A stretch of DNA of 64,000 bases from Larix kaempferi (lineage: Eukaryota > Streptophyta > Pinopsida > Pinales > Pinaceae). This document shows, in pieces, positions 35,635 through 47,995 of this stretch (position 1 is the first letter of the stretch; each line of letters opens with the position of its first letter). The stretch spans positions 8,357,001 to 8,421,000 of the forward strand of contig BSBM01000140.1 in assembly GCA_027924585.1 (NCBI GenBank). The letters are read 5' to 3'. A program made the translations under genes and the position numbers. Under the pieces are notes generated by a model. That model saw only the letters and a program-made list of their open reading frames with translations. It was not told where the DNA came from and ran no database searches.

Positions 35635-36424
35635 TGTACCATAGTAGCAAAATACCGCCGTATTGGTAATTGTTGTACGGAAATTGGAATCAAGTTAAAA
35701 ATACGTCGAACATTTCAAATAATACAGGTTCGATACACTCAACCATTTATTTACCATTGCTTTTATACCATCTACTTACTAATACTAACTTACTTGTACA
35801 TGACTACGTGTAGTTTTTTATTTGAGTTTTATTTTATATGAATTGTTATTTTAAATTTTACTTTTATACTAACTTACTTGTTGTACATGACTACCTGTAG
35901 TTTTTTATTTAAGTTTTATTTTATATGAATTGTTATTTTAATTTTTACTTTTATGTTTTACTTTTTAGTATTTAGGTAGTTCCTTTGTTCTTATTTTTTT
36001 GAAGTCATTTTGTATAAAAGTAATATTGTGTAGATTTTTAAGTCATTTTGTATGTATTATGTAGTTATTTTAAATTTTATTTTTATGATTTTACTATTTA
36101 TTTAATAATTCTCTTAGGATTTGTGAAGGAATGGAGATGATGACATTATAAACATTGTTATATTATATGGTATGCCATATATAGAATTTGAATTTGAGAT
36201 ATGTTTCAAGTTGTTTTCAATGAATAATGAATGGTATGTTAAAATTTGGAATGATTTATGTATTATTTTATTTTATTTTTAAATTAAAATTACATGTTTT
36301 TTGTATTTATAAGATGTCTACTTCCGTATTTTAGTCGTACTTGATTTTTTCGTTACATATTTTTCCTGTATCATTTCCGAATCGTATTCGAATCCGTACT
36401 CGAATCTTGCTACTATGATGTGCA
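35635..36424. mobile_element. Possible non-autonomous inverted-repeat DNA transposon
   Basis: The left end gtgtaccatagtagcaaaat and the reverse complement of the right end (gtgcacatcatagtagcaag) match over about 20 bases with a 2-base gap. Just outside, 'taacgttatt...ttagttaat' style sequence occurs on both sides (35604-35634 and 36430-36460). No transposase is seen. The class is undetermined. Confidence 0.35.
35785..35953. repeat. Two tandem copies of an ~84-bp AT-rich unit
   Basis: The block from 'ctaacttacttg' through 'gtagttttttattt' to 'cttttat' is repeated almost exactly, starting at 35785 and 35869. Confidence 0.75.
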
Positions 36425-36494
36425 CTATAGTAACGTTATTTTGAAAAAAGTTTGTTAATAGTAACATAGTTCACTCTTTATGTTTATAATAGAA

Positions 36495-36498
<4 letters not shown>

Positions 36499-36549
<51 letters not shown>
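36499..36549. repeat. TA microsatellite
   Basis: About 25 uninterrupted TA dinucleotides. Confidence 0.95.
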
Positions 36550-36552
<3 letters not shown>

Positions 36553-37800
36553 AAAAGATTAAATGTTTTTTTGGGAAATTGACGAAAATGACATTTTGCA
36601 TAATATCAATAATGTCAAAAAAATTATTAAATCTAAGTTTAAAGAGAAATTGTGGTAAGAGAAATATTTAGAGGTTAAACTAAAATTAAGAGACTATAAG
36701 GACGCCATTAACAAGCTAATATCTCGGTATTAAGTAGTCCAAAGAAGAAAATCACTTTCTTTTAGAATGCACTTCTTACAGCCACATTAGATTTGAGTTT
36801 CATAGTATTTGCTATAATACAAACCTTTCTAACCTCCTTACTTATCAAAACTATAACGAGTAGGGAAAGCTTCTTGCCAAAAATTTTAAACATATAAATA
36901 AAATTTAAGATATCAAACATCATCATCATCATACAAAATTTATATTTAAAATTTAAAAAAACTTATAAGTTTTTAATTTTCACCCTTCCCTAATTTTAAA
37001 TTTTGATTTTATTTATAATAATACAAAAAAATTATTAATTTCAATAAAGTAATAAAGTGTCATATTATTATTTATTTAAAATGCATTTTTATATTAAAAT
37101 ATTTTTAAAATTTTAATAAGAAATGCAAATTAACTTGAAATGGCTTTTCAAGAAGTTTTACAAGGACTGTAATAACCAGGTTTTAATCATAATTCTTTTA
37201 AATAATTTCAAAAAACTAAAATTTTTCAAGCTCTAACATAAATGTTTCTCTAATTGTTTTTAGGGCTAAGCAATGAATATTTTGGGGCATAGCAAATAAT
37301 ATATGTTTAGTTTAGAAAATTTTGATTTTTACTGAATTTTTTATAAATAATGGTTACAATTCTCAAATTTTGAAATTTTGGATATCTTATAGATTTTTGA
37401 TGATATGAATTTATTTTTATAATTAAAATAACCATTAAATTAAAACAAAATTAAACTTAGATTTTGCAAAATAAAAAATACAAGATTCCTATAAAAAGCC
37501 TCAAAGTTAACTTAACACTAAATTTGTAACCTATACTTGTAACCTATCCATGACTGATGCTAATATATAATCTTGTAAAAATATCCTACATCAAAAATAT
37601 GTTTTATTATGCTCAATTAAAAAGAACTCAGCAAGATAATTACAGGCAAATACTAGTAGTGTATTCAACAACAATACATGAACCCCATATGTTTGTTCCA
37701 TCCTGGTTTTTCAAGCCCTTCTGTGCACTTTTCATGCTCAGCCACCAAATCCATATGCGCTCCCTGGACTGTCAAGTTAAGTAATCCATTCATGGCCAAG

Positions 37801-40035
37801 TCACAAAGTATATTGGTATCGATTTCTAACGGAAGATCCTTCTTCAGTCCACAGTAGTAAAGGCATTTCCGGTGCAGCCACCGAAATGGAGGGCAAGGGA
37901 GGATCGGGCATGTCGTCTCCAATTTCTTCTAACATTTGAACAACCCTTGTACTCATAGAAGGACGATCTACGTAGTTGTATTGTATGCACCACAATCCAA
38001 CTTTAGTTAGTCTCCTTGCCTTCTCCTCATCTAATTCTGTTTCCATTCTTTCTCTCAATCTCATCCCCAACTCCCCACTCTCAAGCATCTTGAAAGCCCA
38101 CTCAAGAAAATAAAACTGGCTTGAACGGCTCACCCTCCAATCGATGTTCTTTCTTCCCCCAACAATCTCCTGCAGCAGCATTGCAAAACTATAGACATCT
38201 GATTTATCTGTAACAGGACCCAAATCATTGTCACACAACTCTGGAGCCACATATCCCTGTGTCCCTCTCCCAGTCGTCATTGATATATGGGTCTCTTCCT
38301 TCCCACAAAAATTTGCCACACCAAAATCGAAAACTTTTGGTGTAAAATCTACATCCAGCAATATATTGTGAGGTTTGATGTCGAAGTGTATTATGCGCGT
38401 TTCGCAGTCATGGTGTAAATAAAGAAATTCCACTAGCCACACCCAAAGCTATTGAATACAATTGTTCCCACCTTAAGCCTTGCTCCTCCTCTTTTTCGCC
38501 AAAGAAAAATTTATCAAGAGATCCATTGACCATGTACTCATAAACCAATGCGCTAGTAGGGCTTTCGAAACAATACCCTAACAACCGAACCAAGTTGACA
38601 TGATGGACCCGTCCAATGGTGGTCACTTCATTCATGAATTGGATTTCGATGTGTCTATGCCTATCAAGAATCTTAAGAGCCACTAGAACTTCGTTGGAAC
38701 GAAGCTTTCCTTTATACACCACACCATAACCTCCTTCTCCCAACCTTTCTGCAAAGTTGTTTGTGATCTTCTTGAGGTGAGACAGCGAATATCTAGATGG
38801 CATTTCATAGCCATATTCCCTTAGAAATTTCTCCACCGTCGATGTAGAGCTACCAGTAGGAGGGTTTCTCCTCTTTGAATAAAACATTAAAAGCAGTACT
38901 ACTGCCACTATTGTCAAAGCAACCCCTAGCACGGAGCAACCTGCAGTATAATGAACAGATTGATATCATTGTGTTTTCCCCCAACCCCGTAGAAATCAAT
39001 AGCAATGGAAACAAAATGCAAATTCACCTGGACTTTAAATCAGAGATAACGAATAAGAAGAAATCACATTTACTTATGATAACAGAAGACATTCTTTGAC
39101 CTCCTGTATCTTGAATACCTGCAGTTTTTGGTAAGAGAACGCATACTTGAGAGATCGGGATATTCACATATTGGTAAAATGAAGCATTCAATATGTCTCT
39201 ACAGATTGATAGAATTCAAGCAATGAGCTTTCTAATCAAATTTGTAGAAGGCGATCAAGAAACTTACCATTGCTGGGGCATTTGTCTGGATGAGATGTGC
39301 CATCGGGACAGTAGCAAAGAAACGTCGTCAGTTTTGAAATGCGATAACCACAACTCCTGTGACTGTTAGAATAAGCAGCGCAACTTTCAGATCTGTTCGG
39401 GTCGATACGCCATGTTACCTGGAAACCCTCCCCGATTAAAGGTCTGATTATTACTGGACTGAGTAGAAAGATTGTTCTTAATTGGTAGTTGATATGCGTT
39501 ACAGAAGGGTGTTTGCTTAGGGTTTAAATGTGGACTGGAACTGTAGCGCCAATCCTCGCCACATAAACGTTCTCAAGAATTTGGTCGCAGTGCTTCCAAA
39601 GCGTGAGATTACTGTACCCATCGGCGATTTGAAACTGAGAGCCAGGAAACCAGAATTGAGAGTAGTTAACTGAAAGATTGCATTTACGGTCCCACATATT
39701 GTCGTTAACAATTGTCAATATTCTTTATCTGCTGCTATTCTCCAAGAAAGAGGACTCCAATATGCGATATTCAATTCCACGAATATTCATCAAAGGATGG
39801 CCCTAGTAATCACATGAGTGTAGCTGAAAGTCAGGGTCACCACAGCCGCTGCCTTTTTCCCCAAAAGGATACCCGAATTCAATGTCCCCACACATATTTG
39901 AATTAGAACGATCCTCGTATGGACTGCCCAGACATGACTATGAGAACCATAGGAAGAGAGCAGATGCAACAAGAAGGAAAAGATGAATACTGAGAGGCAT
40001 TAGATTGCGAAGAAGCAGAACACCTATTCTCATGC
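37801..40035 (-). pseudogene. LRK10-like receptor kinase pseudogene
   Basis: A broken copy of the gene at 51725-53982 with the same three-exon layout. The kinase exon (37801-38946) keeps GEGGYG, HFDIKPHN, DFG and APE, but a 1-bp insertion near 38415-38425 shifts the frame between GVASG and LHHDC, and the Lys loop reads VALK. The extreme C-terminus differs from the intact copy. A short middle exon is recognisable at about 39089-39121. The ectodomain exon (about 39268-40035) has several stops and frameshifts, although CGDPDFQLHSCDY, FWFPGSQFQIADGYSNLTLWKHCDQI and CYCPDGTSHPDKC are still visible. The start ATGAGAATAGG is kept. Expression of a functional receptor is not expected. Confidence 0.85.
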
Positions 40036-40202
40036 TTATACTCTTTTCTTCAATTGGAGACAAAAATTAAGCAGAGGTGACTTCAACTTAACAGAGGAGG
40101 CGAATGAGAATAGGTAAAGAAACTACATTTAAATTGAGAAGATCAAGGAAGTGGAAACGCAGAAAGGGGAAACGACCTGGAATTGCAGTTGAAAGACTGC
40201 AT

Positions 40203-40216
40203 AGTCAACAAGTCAA
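40203..40216 (-). promoter_or_regulatory. Paired W-box motifs upstream of the kinase pseudogene
   Basis: agtcaa occurs at 40203-40208 and 40211-40216, which on the minus strand is TTGACT twice with two bases between. The identical pair lies at the same relative place upstream of the intact paralogue. Confidence 0.45.
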
Positions 40217-40259
40217 TTTGTCTTTGATTTGAATACCTAGTGTCTATCCACCTTGCGAA

Positions 40260-40630
40260 CTAGTGGCTTATACACCACCTCAAACAGCATGTAATGCTAT
40301 GCGGCATAGTAGATAACGTAGAATTTTCATTGACTTGTCTTTGATTTGAATACCTAGTGTCTGGATTCATTAAAATTTTGTGTGGTGAATGATGGTTTCT
40401 TGTGAAATCCTTATCTTGAATAAGTCCTCTTAACTTCAAACCCAACAATGTATACACCACTACTAAATAATTCTCATCCGCATAAAACTCCCCTACTAAA
40501 TAATTCTCATCCTCATAAAACTCCCCGTGGCAGAAACCATTTAAATTTTTTGTGGTGAATAATGGATCCTTTTGAAACTCGGTAAGATATGTATTTTGGA
40601 CAGTTCTCCTATCAATTGAAGCCACAGATT
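40260..40630. other. Upstream region shared with the intact kinase gene
   Basis: It contains one version of the 'acaccac...gcatgtaatgct...atagtaga' block and 'tttcattgacttgtctttgatttgaat', which are also found upstream of the intact gene at 54160-55010. It holds a local duplication, 'ctactaaataattctcatc(c)gcataaaactcccc', at about 40455-40525. No gene is seen. Confidence 0.5.
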
Positions 40631-40810
40631 TGTTGCTCCCGATTTTGTAGTTTTTATCAACTAAATCCTTCGGTGGTTTGGATTAGTTTAATAAACCGGT
40701 TACGGTTAGTAACCAACTGGTGGGCAACCGTTTTTGTTTTATCCAGTATATATTGTATATTGCTCGCTCTGTTTCTAATTAATAAATATCTTGGAGTTTT
40801 TGTTATTCAG

Positions 40811-40822
40811 TGCTATTAGAGC
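40811..40822 (+). other. Primer binding site of the truncated copia element
   Basis: tgctattagagc, two mismatches from the initiator-Met type. Confidence 0.5.
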
Positions 40823-41259
40823 TATGTTGAAGGAAACCTGTGTGCGAAACTCCATGTCCTGACGAATGAAGAGCTGTTTTACTCACGAAGGACTGCAGAT
40901 AGTTAGCAGAGTGCAACCATGAGAGCAGTAAGTGCCGCTATTAGCAGAGTGCAGCCACGTTGCTATGTTGAAGAGTTTGCTCACGGGCCAGGAGTGCAAT
41001 TTGCAGAGCGCTATTGAGAGTCTGAAATTTGTAGAGCGAGAGAGTCTGAAGTTTGCAGAGCTCTATTGAGAGTCTGAAGTTTGCAGAGCGCTATTGGAGA
41101 TTCGCTGCCCAAGAGCAGTCAAAGAACCTGCGTGAATGAAGCAGTGTTCGAGAGCGAGAATCTGAACCAGACAGTTTCAGACAGTTGCTGAGAATCTGAA
41201 CCAGAAATTTTGGTACGACTTTGAAGCTACAGCTTTTTTAATAAAAGTGAAAAACTAAA

Positions 41260-42130
41260 ATGCATTCTCTAATATCAATTGTGGGAGTAGTGCTTTCCTG
41301 AAAAGCAGACTACCAAGAATGGTTTCAAAAAATAAAGAACACTCTTATTTTTAATGATTTATGGGAGGAAGTTTGTGAAGGAAAGGATGATAATGACTTA
41401 GAGCAGCTTACAGATGACAAACAACTTGCAATTTGGAAGAGTAAAGATAAAAAGGCGTATGATTTAATTTATGCTTCTATAACTAAAGAGGTAAGTCGAC
41501 ACATTCTTTCCAGCACCACAACAAACTGGAAATTATTCAATTGTTGATGAAATTATTTAATCTTGAAATGAAAGAAAATGATCCCATGAAGTTAGCTTCC
41601 GAAATTAAAGCCATTTTTCATGATATTGAATCAACCGGTGTCAAAGTTGATCTGCAACTCACTACATTCATTAAAGTCCAATATCCTACCTATTCACACT
41701 ACTTAGAATCGTTTCAAGCTAGTGGACAAATGAAAGCCATGACTTTTGATATTTTTGTAGAAAAAATTGTTGAAAGAGAGAAAGCCTTTGGGAAGAAGGA
41801 ATCTCTTTAGAATTCTACTGTTGAGACTCTCTGTCTCGCCTAGAAAGAGCAGAAGCCTAGAGGGGAGTCTACTAGACCTGACCATAGTAGCAGAGGTCGT
41901 GGTAGGAGAACATTTAGAGGCAGGGGGGTAATCATCATCAAGATAACAGCAAAAATATGTTCAAAATGATGGGCAATCTGTTAAATTCTATAGATGTGGA
42001 AAACTTGGTCATACTGCCAGTTATTGTCGTACTCCTTGGGAAAAGATTAATGAGAAGAAAGAGAAACAACCTTCAAACAAAGGAAAACCACCTGAATCTG
42101 CTCACTATATAGTTGCACATTGTAATCAGT
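41260..42130 (+). pseudogene. Copia gag
   Basis: The opening MHSLISIVGV is followed by a stop and then DYQEWFQKIKNTLIFNDLWEEV, DKKAYDLIYASITKEVSRHIL and, after a frameshift near 41540, LFNLEMKENDPMKLASEIKAIFHDI, the gag architecture of plant copia elements. The zinc knuckle (about 41980-42030) reads FYRCGKLGHTASYC, so its first cysteine is replaced by Phe. In life it would form the virus-like particle core. Confidence 0.75.
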
Positions 42131-42149
42131 AGTATTAATGAAGTTTTTA

Positions 42150-42382
42150 GCACTTATTTTGCTTCGTGGGAAGATACTTGGATTTTAGATAATGGAGCCA
42201 CATGTCATATGACCTTCAGAAGAGATTGTTTTGAGACATTTAGTGATCATGTTGATGGTATAATTTATTTTATTGATAAGTCACAGTTGAAGCCCTCGGG
42301 AATTGGTTCTATTGGACTTAAGTTACCCAGGCTTGTTGATTATATTTTGATACATATGTTTGATGGTATAATTGAAATATGA
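42150..42382 (+). pseudogene. Copia protease
   Basis: The active-site segment reads WILDNGATCHMT, where D-S/T-G is normal, so the Ser is replaced by Asn. The open frame stops at 42382. Confidence 0.65.
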
Positions 42383-42491
42383 AGAACACGTGATGATGTG
42401 ATTGTTATGACTGGTGTGGAAGAAGACAAACTTTTAAAACTAAAAGGGACATCATCTTTTTCATCCAACTTAGCTCTTTTGGCTCAACATT

Positions 42492-43766
42492 GTGATACTA
42501 TGTCTTCCAGCTTATTGTGGCATGCTTGTTTTGGTCATATCAATTATGATACTTATCGGAATTATGAAGCAACAAGGTATACAAGGGCTTCCTACTGTTC
42601 CAAGAAAATTGTCTCCATGTAATGCTTGTATTTTAGGCAAGCATTGTAAGCAGCCTTTTTATAGGTCTACTTCCAGAGATTCAGATTTATGTGGGCCCAT
42701 GCCTGTTCCATCTGCCAATGGTAACAAATATCTGCTAACATTTATTGATGACTACACCAGGATGTGTTGGGTTGACTTGTTGAAAGAGAAATCACAAGTT
42801 TTTGCAACTTTTAAGAATTTTTATTTATGGATTACAAATGAAACTCAACTTAATATTGGCACTCTTCGCTCAGATAATGGTGGTGAATACACATCTAATG
42901 AATTTGAAAATTACTTACAAGATAATGGTATTAAACATCAAACCATCGTTCCTTATTCCCCACAACAAAATGGTGTGGCAGAACGCATGAACAGAACTTT
43001 GCTTAATATGGTAAGGTTAATGATGTTTTTTCAAAATGTCAAGTTGATGTTTTGGGGAGAAGCAGTACTTTTTGCAGTCTATATTCGTAATCGGTGTCCT
43101 TCTACTGCCATCAATAATAAGTCTCCTTATGAAATGTGGCATAATCAACTTCCTGCTATTCAACATTTAAGATTTTTTGGTTCTCCTTGCTTTGCCTTGA
43201 TTCCTACACAACAACGTAACAAATTGGGTGCCAGGAGCCACAAATATCTTTTTTGGGGATATTCTCATACTTCTAGAGCTTACAGGTTGTATGATGAGGA
43301 GAGCATGAAATTTATTGCTTCAAGAGATGTATTTTTTCTTGAATTTGATAAAGATGCTTCTACTGTTGATAGACAACTCAATCATTTGGATAAATTCCCT
43401 TCCAAGAAGTTTTATTACGAATCGGATAATGATATTCCACATCCTGAAGGGGGGATTCAGATTCTACATCAGTCTATGGATTTTCCTTCAATTAATTTTC
43501 CTTCTATATCAACACCTGAGAATGAAAAAAAACTAGTTGATAATAATGATTCTGTAGAAGAAAAAATAGGTGACAATACATATTTGAATGACAATAATGC
43601 AGAATCAAAAATTGAAGAAGTTATTCAACCATCACCGCAGCAGCCAGTTCGTAGATCAACACGAACAAAGACAATTCCAAAAAGGTTTGATGAATTTGAG
43701 TTAAATTTTTCTATTGATGTTACTGAGCTTGCTACTTTTGAAGAAGCTGCTAGTTGGAATGAATGA
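42492..43766 (+). pseudogene. Copia integrase
   Basis: The longest open frame of this element. It starts in the zinc region with CNACILGKHCKQPF, then has LCGPM, YLLTFIDDYTRMCWV with the first Asp, LRSDNGGEYTSNEF with the second and PQQNGVAERMNRT with the Glu, so the catalytic triad is complete. The downstream part (SPYEMWHNQLPAIQHLRFFGSPCF, then an acidic linker and VRRSTRTKTIPKRFDEFEL) is the standard bridge to RT. It ends at a TGA inside ASWNE..KDAM, where RT should continue. The frame just upstream (42398-42622) holds the preceding HHCC histidines. Confidence 0.85.
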
Positions 43767-44427
43767 AAAGATGCAATGTAGAAAGAATACATGATGCTCT
43801 TATTAAAAATGGCACTTGGAGGTTGGTGGACCCTCCTATTGGCATTAAACCGATTGGCTCTAAGTGGGTTTAGAAATCTAAATATAAGGATGATGGCTCA
43901 CTTGACAAATACAAGGCAAGACTTGTAGCAAAGGGGAATGCTAAAAAAGAAGGTATTGATTACACAGAAACATTTCCTCCTACTGCAAAATGGGGCACTA
44001 TTAGAACTTTGTTTTCTCTTGCAGCTCAAAATGGATGGAAAATACATCATATGGATGTAAAAACTACCTTTTTAAATGGAGATCTAAAAGAAGATGTCTA
44101 TATGTTTCAGCCGGAAGGTTTTTCTGTTAAAGGAAAAGAACAAAAGGTATGTAAATTGGTGAAATCTTTATATGGTTTGAAACAAGCACCCCGAGCATGG
44201 TATGAGAAGTTAACTGAACATCTTCTCAAATTGAATTATAAACATTTCAATTTAGATGATGCAACTTTATTTGTTAATAAAGTTGGGCGATCAATTGTAT
44301 ATCTAGTTGTCTATGTTGATGATTTGCTTATCATAGGGAATAATGATGACTATATAGTCATTATTAAAAAGGAGCTACAAAAGGTTTTTGACATGACAGA
44401 TTTTGGATTACTTCATTATTATTTCCT
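43767..44427 (+). pseudogene. Copia reverse transcriptase, C-terminally truncated
   Basis: After the stop the frame is lost briefly and resumes as KYKDDGSLDKYKARLVAKGNAKKEGIDYTETFPPTAK and [23 protein letters not shown], then LYGLKQAPRAWYEKL and VYVDDLLIIGNND with the YVDD box, to DMTDFGLLHYY. There the homology breaks off at a small direct repeat 'attattatttcctgt'. Confidence 0.85.
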
Positions 44428-46208
44428 GTTCATTATTATTTCCTGTCCAATATTTAGATTAGTTTTTGTGTCTTTGGTGAATGAATAAGATGTGAAATCA
44501 TTGTAATCCATTATTCTGTTGATATTAAATGGTAAGAAGGAACATTGGAAGAAAGCTTTCATTTTCCATTGAACGCTTTTGGTATAATCTTTTGTTAATA
44601 AAAAATAGCTCAATACTTTTAGCATAGGATCTTGTATTTGCTTGTATTGGAATGATCGTTCGGAATGGGTAATATATAAAGTATGGTGCTTTAATTATTG
44701 TAGTGAATTTTTTATCAACTTTCTTAAAAACATAGTTCAAATTGTACATTTGACTCCTGTCTATTTAAGTTGCTCAATTGCTTTTTCTTATGGTTTTTAT
44801 AGAAAAGGTAGCTTTTGTCATATATATACCAATTGTTCTAAGCTATTCATAGTGTTTTTTTTATGATAAAATGAGATTAATTTAAATGTTTGTGGCTTGT
44901 ATGCTACAAGAGTTATTTAAGTTATTCTTTAAGTTGTTATTGTGTATGATTAGAAAAGACAATAAAATTTATTTTGCTAGTGTATTAATCATATAGATAT
45001 ATTTGTATTGTTATGTAGCATAAATCTTTATTGATCTGTATTTTTATTTTAGATTTTATTTTCAAAATCTGTTAAAAAAAAAATTTAATACTTGGAAGAA
45101 AATTTAAAGTTATTTAAGTTATGTGTTTTACTGAAATATTGTTTACTCTATTAAGATATTCCGAAATCTTGGTATTTCATTAATTAGCAGATCATTTAAT
45201 TTTTTATATTAGATTCTTGGCCAAGTGCATGTTTTACTAGATTAAGTTTTATCTTTTTTTATGTTCTTAATTTACCGATATATATAAAAAAGGGAGCATT
45301 TTTACGATTTTTGTTTGTTGAATCAAGAGTCGTGATCAATAGGGTTTAGTGAATAGTTTTATTTTCTTTAAGTTCATATATTTTGTTTAACAAAAATAAA
45401 TAAAACTTTTTATAAAACTTTTAGGAATATCCCGGGACTCATCGGGAAAAAGCACCTGTTCATAATTGTAATTCTTTGTATATATCTAGTTTAGATAATT
45501 ATTTTGTTGCATTTTAATTGTCCTATTTTTATTTATTTATTTATTTTAGCGTAGGTTAGTCTAGTAGGCTAACTTAGCCTTAAAATATGTCGAGTACAGC
45601 TACACCAAATGACTAGGGGTTGCTAAACAACCAGAGTTCACGATGTTACTTCTATGTTGACCCTCCGACATGGGGGCTTCACTAGTGAGGTAATATCATA
45701 TCACATCCATTCATATTGGGGTTTTGAATACTCTTGAAAACCTCAAAAATATATTTCTTCATATTAAGGGGTCAAGGGGGGTTTTTAATATGACATAGTA
45801 ATATAAATATGGGAGGTTATTTTATTTGTGTGGGCTGAGGAGTAACCTCCAAATCGTGGGATGGATTCATACCTCCAAATCATGGGCTCAAATCATACCA
45901 ACCTAAAACTTATGGACCCTCCATTTTTATTTGATATTGCTTGTGATCCTAAGTTTTGCATAAATATGATAATAATGTAGCAATGATAATATCGATGGAA
46001 GTATCTTTGGATTACTAGCCTTGAGAAATCCTCACTTAATAGCTTATTTAGGATTGGTTTGAATTGATGTTGTATTTTTTTTCATCTTTAAGTTAAGATT
46101 TGTATCTAATCGAGAGTTCTAGAGTTGAACAATTGTATTGCATTTTCTGTAGGCATTCGATTAAAAGATCTAACTCTTCATTTTTTAGGTTGGATTTTAG
46201 GTGGGTAT
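44428..46208. other. AT-rich spacer
   Basis: No coding motif on either strand. A GC-richer patch around 45580-45720 has no structure I can assign. Confidence 0.45.
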
Positions 46209-47630
46209 TGTAACATCCCAAAATTTCACAAAAATTTAAAATTTTACAACGTAGCTTTTAATGCATATATTAACTATGCGGAATTATAATAAATGCTTCT
46301 ATGTTTTCATATTGTAATAAATGTTTGTAATGATCATAAATGTATTGTTTTGCGACATGATAATTAATATCTATATTTTGATGCTATTGAATGTTCTTCT
46401 TAGCTCAGCTATATTTTTATATTACTCATGTCAATGTTCAATAGATATCATGTTTATAAGTGCTAACTGTTGTTTTTCTCTTGATGATGAAAGGGGTCCT
46501 AAGGGTACCCCGAGGCTTACTTAGCATTCATGCTAAAGCATTTGAACCGTTCCTTTCGCAAATTACAGATAAGAGAGTTAATGTTTATAAAGTGTGACAG
46601 AAGAGTTCCTAACTAGTTTCAGTAATCTCCCAATGTCTTAATGGTTTTAGAGAATAATATTGAAATGTATCCAGGTGAGATCTCTCCTGTTATAATCTAG
46701 TTTTGATATTAAATTACATGTTTGCTACACTTATTCTTATTTTTCATACTATTTACTTCATACTTCGTACATTATATATATAGGTTTTGACCTTCTTGAA
46801 ATGATTGTCAAGGTAATTGGATTTTCTTCTTCTAGGAACGCAATAAGTAGATTAGGATCTAACATAGTGGGATTGTATTATAATCCCATAAGACTTTATT
46901 GTAATTCTTATGACTGACTTATGGTCACACTCATACATAATTTATATATTAATATTATTATGATGTCTTGGCTCAGTCTAAAAGTTGTGAGTTAAGTAAT
47001 TCATGCTCCTTCCTATGGTTAGCAAAATTTATGTAATTACCATGCTTTTTCTAAGATGTGCAAAATGTCATACCACTTCTTTAATGTATCGACTATCTGC
47101 AACTATTCTGCATTTTCTATTGTGCTAGAACTATATGCAAATTATAGATATGAGATCCTATGAAATTTGAATATAATTTGAACCTTAAACATAAGCTCGA
47201 TGCTTACAAAGCTACCACACCAAGGTTGTGAACTATATGCAAAGTCCTATGCATATCCTATTGCATAAACTATATGTCACTTTACAATCTAATTCCTATA
47301 TTGTAAACTATATGCAATATCATGAAGTCCTATATACCAAATACTATGAAATTATAATCCCACCGTGGACCCTTTTAAACATAGGAATGATGTCTCGATG
47401 ATTTAATATCATAATTTAATTATGACTTACCTTAATGTATATATATATATTGACAAGCTTACAACATAACTATTGAACCAATGCATTATGTAGACAGGGT
47501 AATAATGATATAGTGGATGTGTGATGACAGGTGTTCGTAAACCAATATTGGCATTAAACATTCCTATCTACCACTTTCGTGGGAGATCTTGGTGGCAGAT
47601 TACATGTTGGTTGTCATGTGAAGAGTTGTA
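46209..47630 (+). other. Possible start of a gypsy-type LTR, otherwise AT-rich
   Basis: TGTAACATCCCAAAATTTC at 46209 is a familiar start of plant gypsy LTRs and follows aggtgggta, a weak purine tract. I find no end, primer site or partner LTR, so only the start is proposed. Confidence 0.3.
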
Positions 47631-47995
47631 AGGTCAACACCGATGTGGTCGAGTTGTACTAATCCTTGCCCTAGTGTCTTTCTGAGTTGGAATGTATGAT
47701 GGAAAGTGCATTAAAGTGTTTTCAATGCAATAGTTGATTAGGATTTCGATGCAGGATCTCCAACATAGATCTGGAGATGCCCTCGACATTTGGGAAGTAA
47801 CCCTAATCTCCACTAAGTTTCTTCGTTGTGGTTTTCCTTGGGCATTCATTGTGTTAGAGAGTGGTTTTGGGGAGAGGCCGACTGGCCTACGAAGGCTTAG
47901 GGTTTGTTGGTATTTTTTGAGAGCTCTTCCCATGAATCGAACCCGTGACTTGAGAGTGGTTACTGTTACAGGTTGATAGCTTAAGAGCCGAGCTC
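47630..47995 (-). mobile_element. Possible tRNA-derived SINE
   Basis: On the minus strand a good pol III B-box (GGTTCGATTC, plus-strand 47934-47943) follows GGCTCTTAAGCTATCAACC (47972-47992), which is only a loose A-box. It is followed leftward by moderately GC-rich sequence with no reading frame. No tail or target duplication was established. Confidence 0.3.

Larger units (their letters stand above)
35153..37500. other. AT-rich spacer
   Basis: No gene is visible. It contains an 84-bp direct duplication (35785-35953), a TA microsatellite (36499-36549) and a possible inverted-repeat element (35635-36424), listed separately. The remainder is simple AT-rich sequence. Confidence 0.5.
40631..44427 (+). 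mobile_element. Ty1/copia element truncated after reverse transcriptase
   Basis: A possible small 5' LTR (40631-40809, TGTTGC...TTCA) is followed by a primer-site-like tgctattagagc (40811-40822, 10 of 12 matches to TGGTATCAGAGC). Gag, protease, integrase and RT fragments follow in the standard copia order to 44427. RNase H and the 3' LTR are missing. The left LTR boundary is uncertain because its first bases resemble sequence in the 55-62 kb repeat. Confidence 0.7.

Noticed and set aside
36499-36549. TA repeat as a replication or regulatory element
   Set aside because: A plain microsatellite in AT-rich sequence, with no further support.
37801-38946. Kinase exon of the pseudogene as a functional receptor-like cytoplasmic kinase
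   Set aside because: The frameshift falls between the ATP-binding lobe and the catalytic loop, so neither half would be an active kinase.
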